From Allobosea sp. AAP35 (lineage in GTDB: Bacteria; Pseudomonadota; Alphaproteobacteria; Rhizobiales; Beijerinckiaceae): 64,000 nt of DNA. Position numbers and translations under genes: made by a program. The stretch spans positions 93,218 to 157,217 of the forward strand of contig NZ_LJHQ01000024.1 in assembly GCF_001295925.1 (NCBI RefSeq), written 5' to 3'. The number at the start of each line of letters is the position of its first letter. Positions within the stretch are counted from its first letter, which is position 1. Positions 51,473 to 58,686 of this stretch are shown in pieces. Below the pieces are notes generated by a model. It was not told the origin of the DNA and did not search any database. It worked only from the letters and a program-made list of their open reading frames with translations.

Positions 51473-52440
51473 ACCCGATCCCGCTCTCCGACGTCTCGCT
51501 GCTCGGCGAGGGGCTGGTCCGCCCCGAATGCGTTCTGGCGACGAAAGCCGGCGATCTCTACACCGCCGACTGGCGCGGCGGCGTCGCGCATCTGAAGCCC
51601 GATGGCACGCAGGCCCTCTACACCGGCGCGACGGCCGATCTTCCCGAGGGCCTGCGCCCCAACGGCATCGCGCTGGAGCCGGACGGTTCGTTCCTGATAG
51701 CCAATCTCGGCACCGAGATCGGTGGCGTCTGGCGGCTGGCGCGGGACGGCCAGGTCGCGCCCATTCTCACCGAGATCGACGGCCAGCCCATTCCGCCGTC
51801 CAACTATGCGGTGCGAGACCGTGAAGGACGGCTCTGGCTCACCATCTCGACGCGAGTGAAGCCGCGTTCGCTGGACTATCGACGGGATTCATCGACCGGC
51901 TTCGTCGCGGTGCTCGACGAGCGCGGCGCGCGGATCGTCGCCGACGGGCTGGGCTTCACCAATGAATGCCAGATCTCCCCGGACGGATGCTGGCTTTATG
52001 TCAACGAGACCTATGGAAGGCGGCTCAGCCGCTACCCGATCGGGCCTGGCGCTTGCTTGGGGCCAAAGCAGGTCATGCATGAATTCGGCACGGGCCAGTT
52101 TCCCGATGGTCTCGCATTCGACAGCGAGGGCAAGATCTGGGTCGCCGGGGTCATCTCGAACCAACTCCTGCGGCTCGATCCGGAACGCGGCACCGTCGAG
52201 ACTGTGCTTAGCGAAACCGATGCCCGGCATGTCGCGTGGGTCGAGCAGGCTTTCCTCGCCAACCAGCTGGGCCGCCCTCATATGGACACCAATCCGGCGA
52301 TGAAGCTGCGCAACCTGTCGAGCATCGCATTCGGTGGTCCGGACCTTCGAACCGGCTATCTGGGCTGCCTGTTGGGCGACCATATCGCCCGGGCTCGGCT
52401 CCCGGTGTCTGGGTCTGCCCCTATCCATTGGCACTATTGA
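51469..52440 (+). CDS. SMP-30/gluconolactonase family protein
   Basis: The 323-aa six-bladed beta-propeller protein shows the pattern RPECVLATKAGDLYTADWRGG, GLRPNGIALEPDG, SNYAVRDREGRLWLTIS and FPDGLAFDSEGKIWVAG, which carry the Glu/Asn/Asp ligands of a Ca2+/Zn2+ lactonase. It probably hydrolyses the lactone made by the neighbouring Gfo/Idh/MocA dehydrogenase. The start overlaps dctM by 4 bp. No signal peptide, so cytoplasmic. The C-terminal end (PIHWHY) looks complete. Confidence 0.9.
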   Translation: MNPIPLSDVSLLGEGLVRPECVLATKAGDLYTADWRGGVAHLKPDGTQALYTGATADLPEGLRPNGIALEPDGSFLIANLGTEIGGVWRLARDGQVAPILTEIDGQPIPPSNYAVRDREGRLWLTISTRVKPRSLDYRRDSSTGFVAVLDERGARIVADGLGFTNECQISPDGCWLYVNETYGRRLSRYPIGPGACLGPKQVMHEFGTGQFPDGLAFDSEGKIWVAGVISNQLLRLDPERGTVETVLSETDARHVAWVEQAFLANQLGRPHMDTNPAMKLRNLSSIAFGGPDLRTGYLGCLLGDHIARARLPVSGSAPIHWHY

Positions 52441-52740
52441 AAATTGGCTGCTCTTGGTCATCCAACCCGTCGTTCGGTCCAATTGCGCCAGCTTGTCACT
52501 ATCGACCATCGCACGTTCGGATGCCGCTTGATCCGGGGCCAAGGCCTTGCGAAATGCGTCGTTGCAGTCATTGGCACGCAGCCAATCACCGGCCATCAAC
52601 GGCGCAGGAGAGGGGCCGATCCGACGGATGCCGCGGTCGGTATCAGCTGGACGCGCGCCCATGTTGCCGGCCGCGCCGCGTAGCGGACGGACGCCTTTAG
52701 AGCCGTCCCATCGAACCATAACAGGGTGTTTCTGACCGGC
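52441..52740. other. convergent intergenic region
   Basis: This 300-bp stretch lies between the ends of the lactonase gene (plus) and the cytochrome gene (minus). It has an open minus-strand frame with reasonably protein-like composition that continues antisense into the lactonase gene; it has no recognised family and I do not call it a gene. It could be a gene remnant. No clear terminator is seen. Confidence 0.4.
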
Positions 52741-53109
52741 TCACGGTTTCGGCGCGAAGGGATTGACCCAGCCGCCGGCCGGGGACGGGGCCTGGGTCGG
52801 ATAGGCCTGCGCGAGATAGTCGAGCAACACCTTGCGCATCTCGGCATCGGGCGCCGGCATGGCGTGTTTCTCGGTCATCCAGTTCAGCGTGTCGTCCCAG
52901 CGGCTCCTGTCCATGCCCTGCCGGCCCACCACCTTGAAGGAATGGCAGCCGACGCAATAGCCGAAGGTCTCCTCGCGGCCGGGAAAATCCGGCAGCGATT
53001 CCGGCGACTCCTCGATTGCTGTGGGTGTCTGCGCGGAGGCGGTGGCGAGGAAGGCGCCCAAAAGGGCGGCCGCTGTTGCGGCCGCCAGAGATGTGGTCCT
53101 GATCGGCAT
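52741..53109 (-). CDS. cytochrome c subunit of sulfite dehydrogenase (SorB-like)
   Basis: The 122-aa protein has a Sec signal peptide (about residues 1-27, ending ATASAQ) and one heme c motif C-V-G-C-H near residue 52. A Met in KHAMPAPDAEM is a probable axial ligand, and a short WVNPFAPKP-type tail ends the protein. It lies 3 bp after the molybdenum subunit gene, the arrangement of sulfite dehydrogenases in which the c-type cytochrome takes electrons from the Mo centre in the periplasm. Confidence 0.9.
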   Translation of the reverse strand: MPIRTTSLAAATAAALLGAFLATASAQTPTAIEESPESLPDFPGREETFGYCVGCHSFKVVGRQGMDRSRWDDTLNWMTEKHAMPAPDAEMRKVLLDYLAQAYPTQAPSPAGGWVNPFAPKP

Positions 53110-53112
53110 GTC

Positions 53113-54447
53113 TCAGCCCACCAGCAAGGCGATGCGGTGCAAGGCGTTCGCGCCATAGCCCTGCGGGTTCCAATTGGTCGCGACATGCGGCTGGGCGACA
53201 CCGCGCGAGTCGGTCGCCCTGACCCAGATCTCGAAATAGCCGTCGCTCGGCAGTGCAACCGTGCCGGTCCAGCGGACCCAGTCATAGCGGTTCTTCGGCT
53301 TGGCCATATCGACCGCCTGCCAGCGCTGGCCGGCGTCGAACGAGACCTCGACCTTTTGGACCTCGTGGTCGCCGGCCCAGGCCGCGCCGCGGATCGGGAT
53401 CCGGTGCGTGCCGGACGCCAGCCGCGCGCCATTGGCCGGCGCTGTGATGATCGAGCGCACCGGCATCGAGGTCATGTCGGCGAAGTTGGTCTTGCCGTCG
53501 ACAGTCGAGCCCGGAACCACCGGAACCGTCGGCAGGCGATAGGAGGTCCCGCCCATCCCCTGGCCGTCATGGGGGTCCTTGCGGACGAGCACCCGGGTCA
53601 GCCATTTCGAGGAGAGCGAACCCGGCCAGCCCGGCACGACCAGCCGGAGCGGTCCCCCATGGATATGCGGCAGCGGCTCGCCGTTCATCGCCCAGACGAT
53701 CATCGAATGCGGCTCGAGCGCCTTCTCGATCGGCATGCCGCGCGAGATCGCATCCTTGCCTGCATCGCCCGAGAGGTGCGGATCGGCGCCGTAATGGCCG
53801 GTGAACTTCGCGCTGTCCTTCAGGCCTGCCGCTTTCAGCACGTCGGCGAGCTTCACGCCCGTCCATTCGGCGCAGCCGGCGCCACCATTGGTCCACTGGT
53901 TGCCGCGGCCGGGCGGCTGGAAGGAGGAACGGCCATTGCCGCCGCACTCCATCACCATCCGCATCGTCTGCGCGGGGAAACGCGATTTCAGTTCGGCGAC
54001 GGTCAGCGTCAGCGGCTTGTCGACCTCGCCCTCGACCTTGAGCGTCCAGGCATCGGCGTTCTTCGCCTCATCGGGCAATTGCCCATTGTTGCGGATGAAA
54101 AATTTTCCGATCGGGGTGGTGTCGTCGTCGAGCAGACGCTCGGGCGTCTCCGCCACGAGGGGCCGGTCGCCGAGCAGGACGAGGCCCTTGTCCTTGCCGG
54201 GATAGTCGAAGGGCTGCGGCCCCTTTGGGGCGGCGCCCGATGCCGGCGCGCCCTGCGCCGAGGCTGCGGAGGTCAGGCCTGAGCTTCCACCGCCGAGCGG
54301 CAGACCCAGGCCGGCGGCGGCACCCAGCGAGACGAGGCTACCGCCAAGCAAAAGGCCCCGGCGCGAGGTCTGGACGGCTTCGCGACGGTCGGTGTCGTTG
54401 TGGTCTGAATGCGTTGCGGCATCCCGCGATTGTGCTTCGTTGAGCAT
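53113..54447 (-). CDS. periplasmic sulfite dehydrogenase molybdenum subunit (SorA/SoxC-like)
   Basis: The 444-aa protein has a Tat signal (TSRRGLLLGG followed by a hydrophobic run). It has a sulfite-oxidase-fold Mo-cofactor domain with the Mo-ligand Cys168 in VMECGGNGR, and family blocks GAGCAEWTGVKLADVL, PHIHGGPLRLVVPGWPG, and a C-terminal dimerisation domain (EVQKVEVSFDAGQRW). It oxidises sulfite to sulfate or acts in SoxCD-type sulfane oxidation. The absence of other sox genes favours a stand-alone SorAB-like enzyme. A GGGAGAAA ribosome site and an ECF-type promoter (54484-54509) lie upstream. Confidence 0.92.
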   Translation of the reverse strand: MLNEAQSRDAATHSDHNDTDRREAVQTSRRGLLLGGSLVSLGAAAGLGLPLGGGSSGLTSAASAQGAPASGAAPKGPQPFDYPGKDKGLVLLGDRPLVAETPERLLDDDTTPIGKFFIRNNGQLPDEAKNADAWTLKVEGEVDKPLTLTVAELKSRFPAQTMRMVMECGGNGRSSFQPPGRGNQWTNGGAGCAEWTGVKLADVLKAAGLKDSAKFTGHYGADPHLSGDAGKDAISRGMPIEKALEPHSMIVWAMNGEPLPHIHGGPLRLVVPGWPGSLSSKWLTRVLVRKDPHDGQGMGGTSYRLPTVPVVPGSTVDGKTNFADMTSMPVRSIITAPANGARLASGTHRIPIRGAAWAGDHEVQKVEVSFDAGQRWQAVDMAKPKNRYDWVRWTGTVALPSDGYFEIWVRATDSRGVAQPHVATNWNPQGYGANALHRIALLVG

Positions 54448-54483
54448 GGCGTTTCTCCCGAGGACATGTTCCCCATGAGAGAC

Positions 54484-54509
54484 GACGCCCGAGACGGTTG
54501 GTTTATTCC
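54484..54509 (-). promoter_or_regulatory. ECF-sigma-type promoter of the sulfite dehydrogenase operon
   Basis: On the minus strand, GGAATAA (54509-54503) is followed by CGTC (54487-54484). The spacing is 17 bp counted from GGAAT, matching the GGAAY-N16-17-CGTY shape of ECF promoters. Transcription would start about 30 nt before the dehydrogenase ATG. The site sits in the 87-bp gap between the anti-sigma and dehydrogenase genes. Confidence 0.6.
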
Positions 54510-54534
54510 GGGCTCATCCGAAAATTTAACAGCA

Positions 54535-55323
54535 TCATCCCGTGCAGGCGGGAGCGACGCTGCGCGCCTCGTCCAGCGCGGCGATCTGGTCGCGCGGAAC
54601 GACGGGGTCCATCCGGGTCAGCCTTGCGACGAGCGCGGCGATCCGATCCAGCCGCAGGCTGTCGATGTCGCGCCCGAGCAGCGCATACTCCGCCCCGGTC
54701 CCGCTCCAGCGACGGATCGTCAAGCCGTCGCGATCCTCGGCGACCGGCTGCGCATGCGCCGGGCCATGATGGGGGGCGATCCAGAGGCCCACCCGGCAGC
54801 CATTGGGGCCGACATAGCCGGCCAGGACGCCACCGCCTTTGCGGATTGCCGGGTCGAGCGACAGATGGACGAGCGTCAGCGACGCCAGCGTCAGGTCCGG
54901 AAGGGCGGTGGCGCTGGCGCCGGCCAACTCGACCTGCAGCCGGCCGCCCCGAGCAGGCTTTGTATCGGCAAGCCAGGCATGATGCGCGGCGACGGCCGCC
55001 GAAAGGGGCCCGCCATCCGGCGATGTCCAGGAGAACGACCAGATCGCGGCGCCAAAGCCTGCGACGATGACAAGCGATGCCGCGAGCGCAGCGAACCGTT
55101 CCGGGAAAGCCTGCTTCCGGCCCGGCAGCCGAAGCGCGGGCGCGCTCATATCGTGCGGCAGGCTCCGCGTCATCGCGCGCAAGCGCGACAAGCTGGCGAC
55201 GCGGGCGGCGAGATCGGGATCGCGCGCGACGGCGGCTGCGACATCGGCAGCCGCCGCAGGCGTCAGCTCGTCGTCGACATAGGCGTTGAGCGCTTCCCAA
55301 CTCACTGGCGGGCTACCCGTCAT
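54535..55323 (-). CDS. anti-sigma factor (membrane-anchored)
   Basis: The 262-aa protein has the layout of ECF anti-sigma factors. The N-terminal cytoplasmic sigma-binding domain (WEALNAYVDDELTPAAAADV, about residues 9-60) has no zinc-type HxxxCxxC motif. A single helix follows (about 76-96, FAALAASLVIVAGFGAAIW), then a periplasmic domain that could sense the signal. It lies 25 bp downstream of the ECF sigma gene and upstream of the sulfite dehydrogenase, suggesting sulfite or a redox signal as inducer (inference). Confidence 0.87.
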   Translation of the reverse strand: MTGSPPVSWEALNAYVDDELTPAAAADVAAAVARDPDLAARVASLSRLRAMTRSLPHDMSAPALRLPGRKQAFPERFAALAASLVIVAGFGAAIWSFSWTSPDGGPLSAAVAAHHAWLADTKPARGGRLQVELAGASATALPDLTLASLTLVHLSLDPAIRKGGGVLAGYVGPNGCRVGLWIAPHHGPAHAQPVAEDRDGLTIRRWSGTGAEYALLGRDIDSLRLDRIAALVARLTRMDPVVPRDQIAALDEARSVAPACTG

Positions 55324-55348
55324 GTCTCGCCTTCACCTGCAGCCGTCT

Positions 55349-55882
55349 TCACCTCGCGCGACGCCGACCTGCCGCAATCGGCGTGACGCTGCGCCCCTCG
55401 ATCAGAACCAGCATCGCCAGACGCGCGCGGCTCAAGCGGCTCATCACCGTGCCCACGGGCAGATCGAGGATTCCAGCCGCCTCCGCATAGCTGAAGCCGG
55501 CGATATCGACCAGCTCGATGATCTCGCGATGGATCGGGTCGATCTTCTCCAGGGCCTGCTTGACGGTGATCTCCGCAATGAGCCTGTCGTCGCAGTCCCA
55601 GGGCGTATCGATCCAAGGCCTGTCGCTCCATAGTTCGGCCGGCCCGTCGATGGCGCGGACCGAAGACCGACGGTGATCGTCGATCCAGCAATTGCGCAGG
55701 ACCTTGAACAGCCAGGCGCGCGCCTGTGACGGTTCGATTGGCATTGCGCGGCTGGCAAGAGCCTTGCTCGCGCAGGACTGCAGCAGGTCGCCGGCCGCGT
55801 CGCGGCTGCCGCTCAGCCGGAACGCATAACCGAACAGGCGCTGCCAATTCTCGCGAAGTGCCAGTTCAACCGTATGTCCCAG
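55349..55882 (-). CDS. ECF sigma factor (non-standard start)
   Basis: The frame encodes sigma region 2 (WQRLFGYAFRLSGSRDAAGDLLQ, ARAWLFKVLRNCWIDDHRR) and region 4 (IDPIHREIIELVDIAGFSYAEAAGILDLPVGTVMSRLSRAR). The first ATG (55744) would delete most of region 2, yet coding sequence clearly continues upstream to an in-frame stop at 55958-55960 with no ATG, GTG or TTG. A CTG at 55882 gives a normal-length protein of about 177 aa; CTG codons at 55927 and 55942 are alternatives. A sequencing frameshift cannot be excluded. The family is clear, the start is not. Confidence 0.75.
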   Translation of the reverse strand: MGHTVELALRENWQRLFGYAFRLSGSRDAAGDLLQSCASKALASRAMPIEPSQARAWLFKVLRNCWIDDHRRSSVRAIDGPAELWSDRPWIDTPWDCDDRLIAEITVKQALEKIDPIHREIIELVDIAGFSYAEAAGILDLPVGTVMSRLSRARLAMLVLIEGRSVTPIAAGRRRAR

Positions 55883-56414
55883 GATCGTTTCTCGCGTCGC
55901 CGACCGAAGGTCGAAAGGGTTGCCCAGCCGATATCTTGGCAGGCCGTAGTTGTTCCGTCATCTGCCTTCAGGCGGCATCCGTCACATGTCGAGCATGATA
56001 TCGTGCTCACCCGCCTCCGATGGCCATTCATGCTGCCCTTCAAGGGGAGATGCGCCAGAAGTTGAATGGGAACTTTGCCAGGAAGCTGACATTCTGTGCT
56101 CTCGGCTGGACGACAGCACGGGCGGGCGCCATACCGCACTGTCGCCTTACCGCCCTCAGTTGCGGTGACATAATTGAGGCTGCTGGGCCCTGTTGCGCCA
56201 GATATGACCGTCGCTCGTCCGGGCGAGATGCGCCACTTTCCGACATTCCGCGGCGGCCTGACAGCGGACGTAGATCGCTTCGAGATTGAGGGGCTCTACA
56301 AGACGCAGCCGACTGAAGGCGTCGCGCTGTCTGCGCCATCGGCCGCAGTGACACTTGTGATGGATCTTTCATTGCGTCTGGCGGAGACTGCGGCCGCTCG
56401 TCTGCATCCAGCGT
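55883..56414. other. intergenic region upstream of ECF sigma gene
   Basis: This 532-bp region, downstream of the LysR gene at 56415 and upstream of the sigma gene, has no convincing gene. It contains the sigma factor's probable promoter (a GGAAC element at 55956-55952 on the minus strand, -10 unclear) and a near-perfect palindrome at 55991-56008. Remaining open frames are short and unlike known proteins. Confidence 0.45.
55991..56008. repeat. 18-bp near-perfect palindrome
   Basis: GAGCATGATATCGTGCTC is symmetric except for one base pair. It lies about 30 bp upstream of the open frame of the ECF sigma gene. Its GAGCATGAT half resembles the core of a dispersed palindromic repeat common in Hyphomicrobiales, so it may be an extragenic repeat relic or an operator. 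Confidence 0.5.
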
Positions 56415-57356
56415 TCATGACTTGGCGCCCGGGCCGACCAATTGCTCGGCGACGGCGTCCTCGCTTTCGGCGACCGCCTCGATCGCGGCCCTCACCGTTT
56501 CAACGAAGCCCAGTGCCAGCGGTGACCGGAAGCGGCCGGCCGGCCAGACAACGCCGATGTCGTAGAGCACCTCGGGCCGGAACGGCCGCGCCACGATGCC
56601 CCGGCCGACATATTCCGCTGCGGTATAGGGATCGACGATGCCGATGCCGGCGCCCGACGCCACCAGCGAACACGCGATCATCGACAGCGGCGTCTCGACC
56701 CGGATCTGCCGTGTCACCCGAGCCGCCGAGAACAGCGCGTCGGTCCGGTAGCGCCACTGCGTCGATCCCGCCAGCGACACGAAGGGTTCCCCGGCGAAGT
56801 CCAGCGGCTCGAGGAACAGCTTGTCGGCCAGGCGGTGCCCCTCCGGCAAGACCGCGACGGCCGGCACCGAGGGCAGTTGCTCGACATCGATATGGGGGAA
56901 GTCGAGCGGGTACTGCGCAAAGCCGATATCGCAGAATCCGGTGGCGACCCAGTCGACGACCTGGGACGAGATGCTGCCATAGATCGCGATGTCGAGACCC
57001 GGCTTGTCCTTCATATAAGCGGCGACGAGGCGCGGCAAAAAGCCGACATTGAAGGTCGGCAGCGCGGCGATGCGTAGGCTGCCCGAGAGTCCGTCCCGCA
57101 GATTGCGCGCGGTATTCTGGATTTGCTCGAGCCCGACGAACTGGCGCTCGACCTCGCGATATAACGAAAGCGCCTGATTGGTGGGCACAAGCCTCGTTCC
57201 GCGCCGCTCGAACAGCGTCAGCCCCAGCACATACTGCAGATCATGGATCAGTCGCGTTACAGCGGGCTGGCTGATATTCAACGCTTTCGCTGCCGAAGTG
57301 ACCCCGCCGGTGACGATCACGGTCCGGAACGCTTCGATCTGACGGGGATTCAGCAT
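56415..57356 (-). CDS. LysR-family transcriptional regulator
   Basis: The 313-aa LysR protein has an HTH (RQIEAFRTVIVTGGVTSAAKALNISQPAVTRLIHDLQ-type, residues 5-60) and an effector-binding domain (GSLRIAALPTFNVGFLPRLVAAYM onward). It resembles regulators of nopaline/octopine or amino-compound catabolism by eye (VTSAAKALNISQPAVTRLI). It is divergent from the ABC transporter operon with 120 bp between the starts and an inverted repeat there, so it is the likely activator of that operon. The start MLNPRQIEAF is chosen because the preceding frame is not LysR-like. Confidence 0.92.
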   Translation of the reverse strand: MLNPRQIEAFRTVIVTGGVTSAAKALNISQPAVTRLIHDLQYVLGLTLFERRGTRLVPTNQALSLYREVERQFVGLEQIQNTARNLRDGLSGSLRIAALPTFNVGFLPRLVAAYMKDKPGLDIAIYGSISSQVVDWVATGFCDIGFAQYPLDFPHIDVEQLPSVPAVAVLPEGHRLADKLFLEPLDFAGEPFVSLAGSTQWRYRTDALFSAARVTRQIRVETPLSMIACSLVASGAGIGIVDPYTAAEYVGRGIVARPFRPEVLYDIGVVWPAGRFRSPLALGFVETVRAAIEAVAESEDAVAEQLVGPGAKS

Positions 57357-57384
57357 GGGTTTCGTCCACAAAAGCAAGACATAA

Positions 57385-57409
57385 CATTTGCGTATGGATT
57401 TCGCGAATG
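57385..57409. promoter_or_regulatory. LysR-type operator candidate
   Basis: An inverted repeat with 8-bp arms (CATTTGCG and CGCGAATG, one mismatch) and a 9-bp spacer lies between the divergent LysR and binding-protein genes, 28 bp from the LysR ATG and 67 bp from the other. This is a usual position for LysR recognition. Confidence 0.5.
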
Positions 57410-57476
57410 ATTCGATTTGACCCGTTACAAACTGTCGCAGAACCTTCACGGATCACTCGCAAACGAGGAGGGGCTT

Positions 57477-58526
57477 ATGAAGTTTTCTTGGGCAAAGACT
57501 TGGGCAGGACTGCTGCTGACCACGACGGCGCTGAGCGCCGGCACAGCGGCCATGGCACAGCAGAAGACGATGTTCGTCGCCGGCTATGGCGGCTCCTATG
57601 AGCAGACGATGCGCAAGGAGGTCATCCCGCTTTTCGAGAAGCAGGCCAACGTCAAGATCGAGTATGTCGCCGGCAATTCGACCGACACGCTCGCCAAGCT
57701 CCAGGCCCAGAAGGGCAACCAGCAGATCGACGTCGCCATTGTCGATGACGGCCCGGCCTATCAGGCGGTTGCGCTCGGCTTCTGCGGCACGCTGACCGAC
57801 GGTCCCGTCTATAAGGACGTTGCGCCGGTGATGAAGTTCAAGTCCAACAAGGGCGTGGGGCTGGGCCTCGTCGCCACGGGCCTGTTCTACAACACCAAGG
57901 TCTTCGCCGAGAACAAATGGCCGGCGCCGACCTCCTGGAACGATCTCAAGTCCAAGGCCTATGGCAAGAAGATCGTCACCCCGCCGATCAACAACACCTA
58001 TGGCCTGCACGCCCTGATCGCCATGGCGCAGATCGGCGGCGGCGGCGAGGCCAATATCGAGCCGGGCTTCAAGACCTTCAAGGAGGAGATCAACCCCAAC
58101 ATCATCGCCTATGAGCCGTCTCCGGCGAAAATGACGGAGCTGTTCCAGAACGGCCAGGCCGTCATGGGCGTCTGGGGCTCCGGCCGCGTCAAGGCCTTCG
58201 CCGACACCGGCTTCCCGGTTGCCTTCGTCTACCCGAAGGAAGGCAGCTTCGCGCTCGGCGTCGCCGCCTGCCCGATCGAGGGCGCCAAGAACCCGGCCGA
58301 GGCCAACGCCTTCATCCAGTTCATGCTCTCGCCGGCGATCCAGAAGGTCATGGCCATCGGCGCCGGCTTCGGCCCCGCCAACACGACGGTGACGCTGACC
58401 ACCGACGAGCAGAAGGGCCTGCCCTATGGCGAGGACGTGAAGAAGCTCAAGGCCGTCGACTGGGACATCGCCAACGCCAAGCGCGAGGAATGGACCCGCC
58501 GCTGGAACCGCGAGGTCGAGCGGTAA
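57477..58526 (+). CDS. ABC transporter substrate-binding protein (PotD-like, family 1)
   Basis: The 349-aa periplasmic protein has a signal peptide (MKFSWAKTWAGLLLTTTALS, cleavage after AMAQ near residue 23). The fold is of polyamine/opine-type binding proteins (FVAGYGGSYEQTMRKEVIPLFEKQA, VDVAIVDDGPAYQ-type segment, GLFYNTKVF, PTSWNDL). AGGAGGGG provides a strong ribosome site. It is the first gene of an ABC transporter operon whose downstream oxidoreductases suggest an amine, opine or amino acid-derived ligand (inference). Confidence 0.92.
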   Translation: MKFSWAKTWAGLLLTTTALSAGTAAMAQQKTMFVAGYGGSYEQTMRKEVIPLFEKQANVKIEYVAGNSTDTLAKLQAQKGNQQIDVAIVDDGPAYQAVALGFCGTLTDGPVYKDVAPVMKFKSNKGVGLGLVATGLFYNTKVFAENKWPAPTSWNDLKSKAYGKKIVTPPINNTYGLHALIAMAQIGGGGEANIEPGFKTFKEEINPNIIAYEPSPAKMTELFQNGQAVMGVWGSGRVKAFADTGFPVAFVYPKEGSFALGVAACPIEGAKNPAEANAFIQFMLSPAIQKVMAIGAGFGPANTTVTLTTDEQKGLPYGEDVKKLKAVDWDIANAKREEWTRRWNREVER

Positions 58527-58549
58527 GGCTCCTTCGTCCTGAAGCACTG

Positions 58550-58644
58550 CCGTCATCCCGGACGTAGCGAAGCGGAACTCCGGGATCCATCGTAGGGCAC
58601 CGTCGCGTCCTATGATGGATCCCGGGGCAAGCCTGGGATGACGG
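58550..58644. repeat. palindromic extragenic repeat (REP-like)
   Basis: Two inverted arms, 58550-58590 and 58615-58644, share GTCATCCCGG...CGGGATCCAT in opposite orientation and can form a long hairpin. The element matches the GTCATCCCGG-type repeats widely dispersed in Hyphomicrobiales genomes. It lies between the binding-protein and ATPase genes, where it could stabilise the upstream mRNA or attenuate downstream expression. Confidence 0.85.
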
Positions 58645-58686
58645 TTGATGCTCCGCGCCCTCCATTACGAAACCAGCAAGACATCC

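Noticed and set aside
51889..52719. 276-codon minus-strand frame overlapping the lactonase 3' end
   Set aside because: Two thirds is antisense to the SMP-30 gene. The unique 5' part is somewhat protein-like but matches no family I recognise, so it is noted only as a possible remnant.
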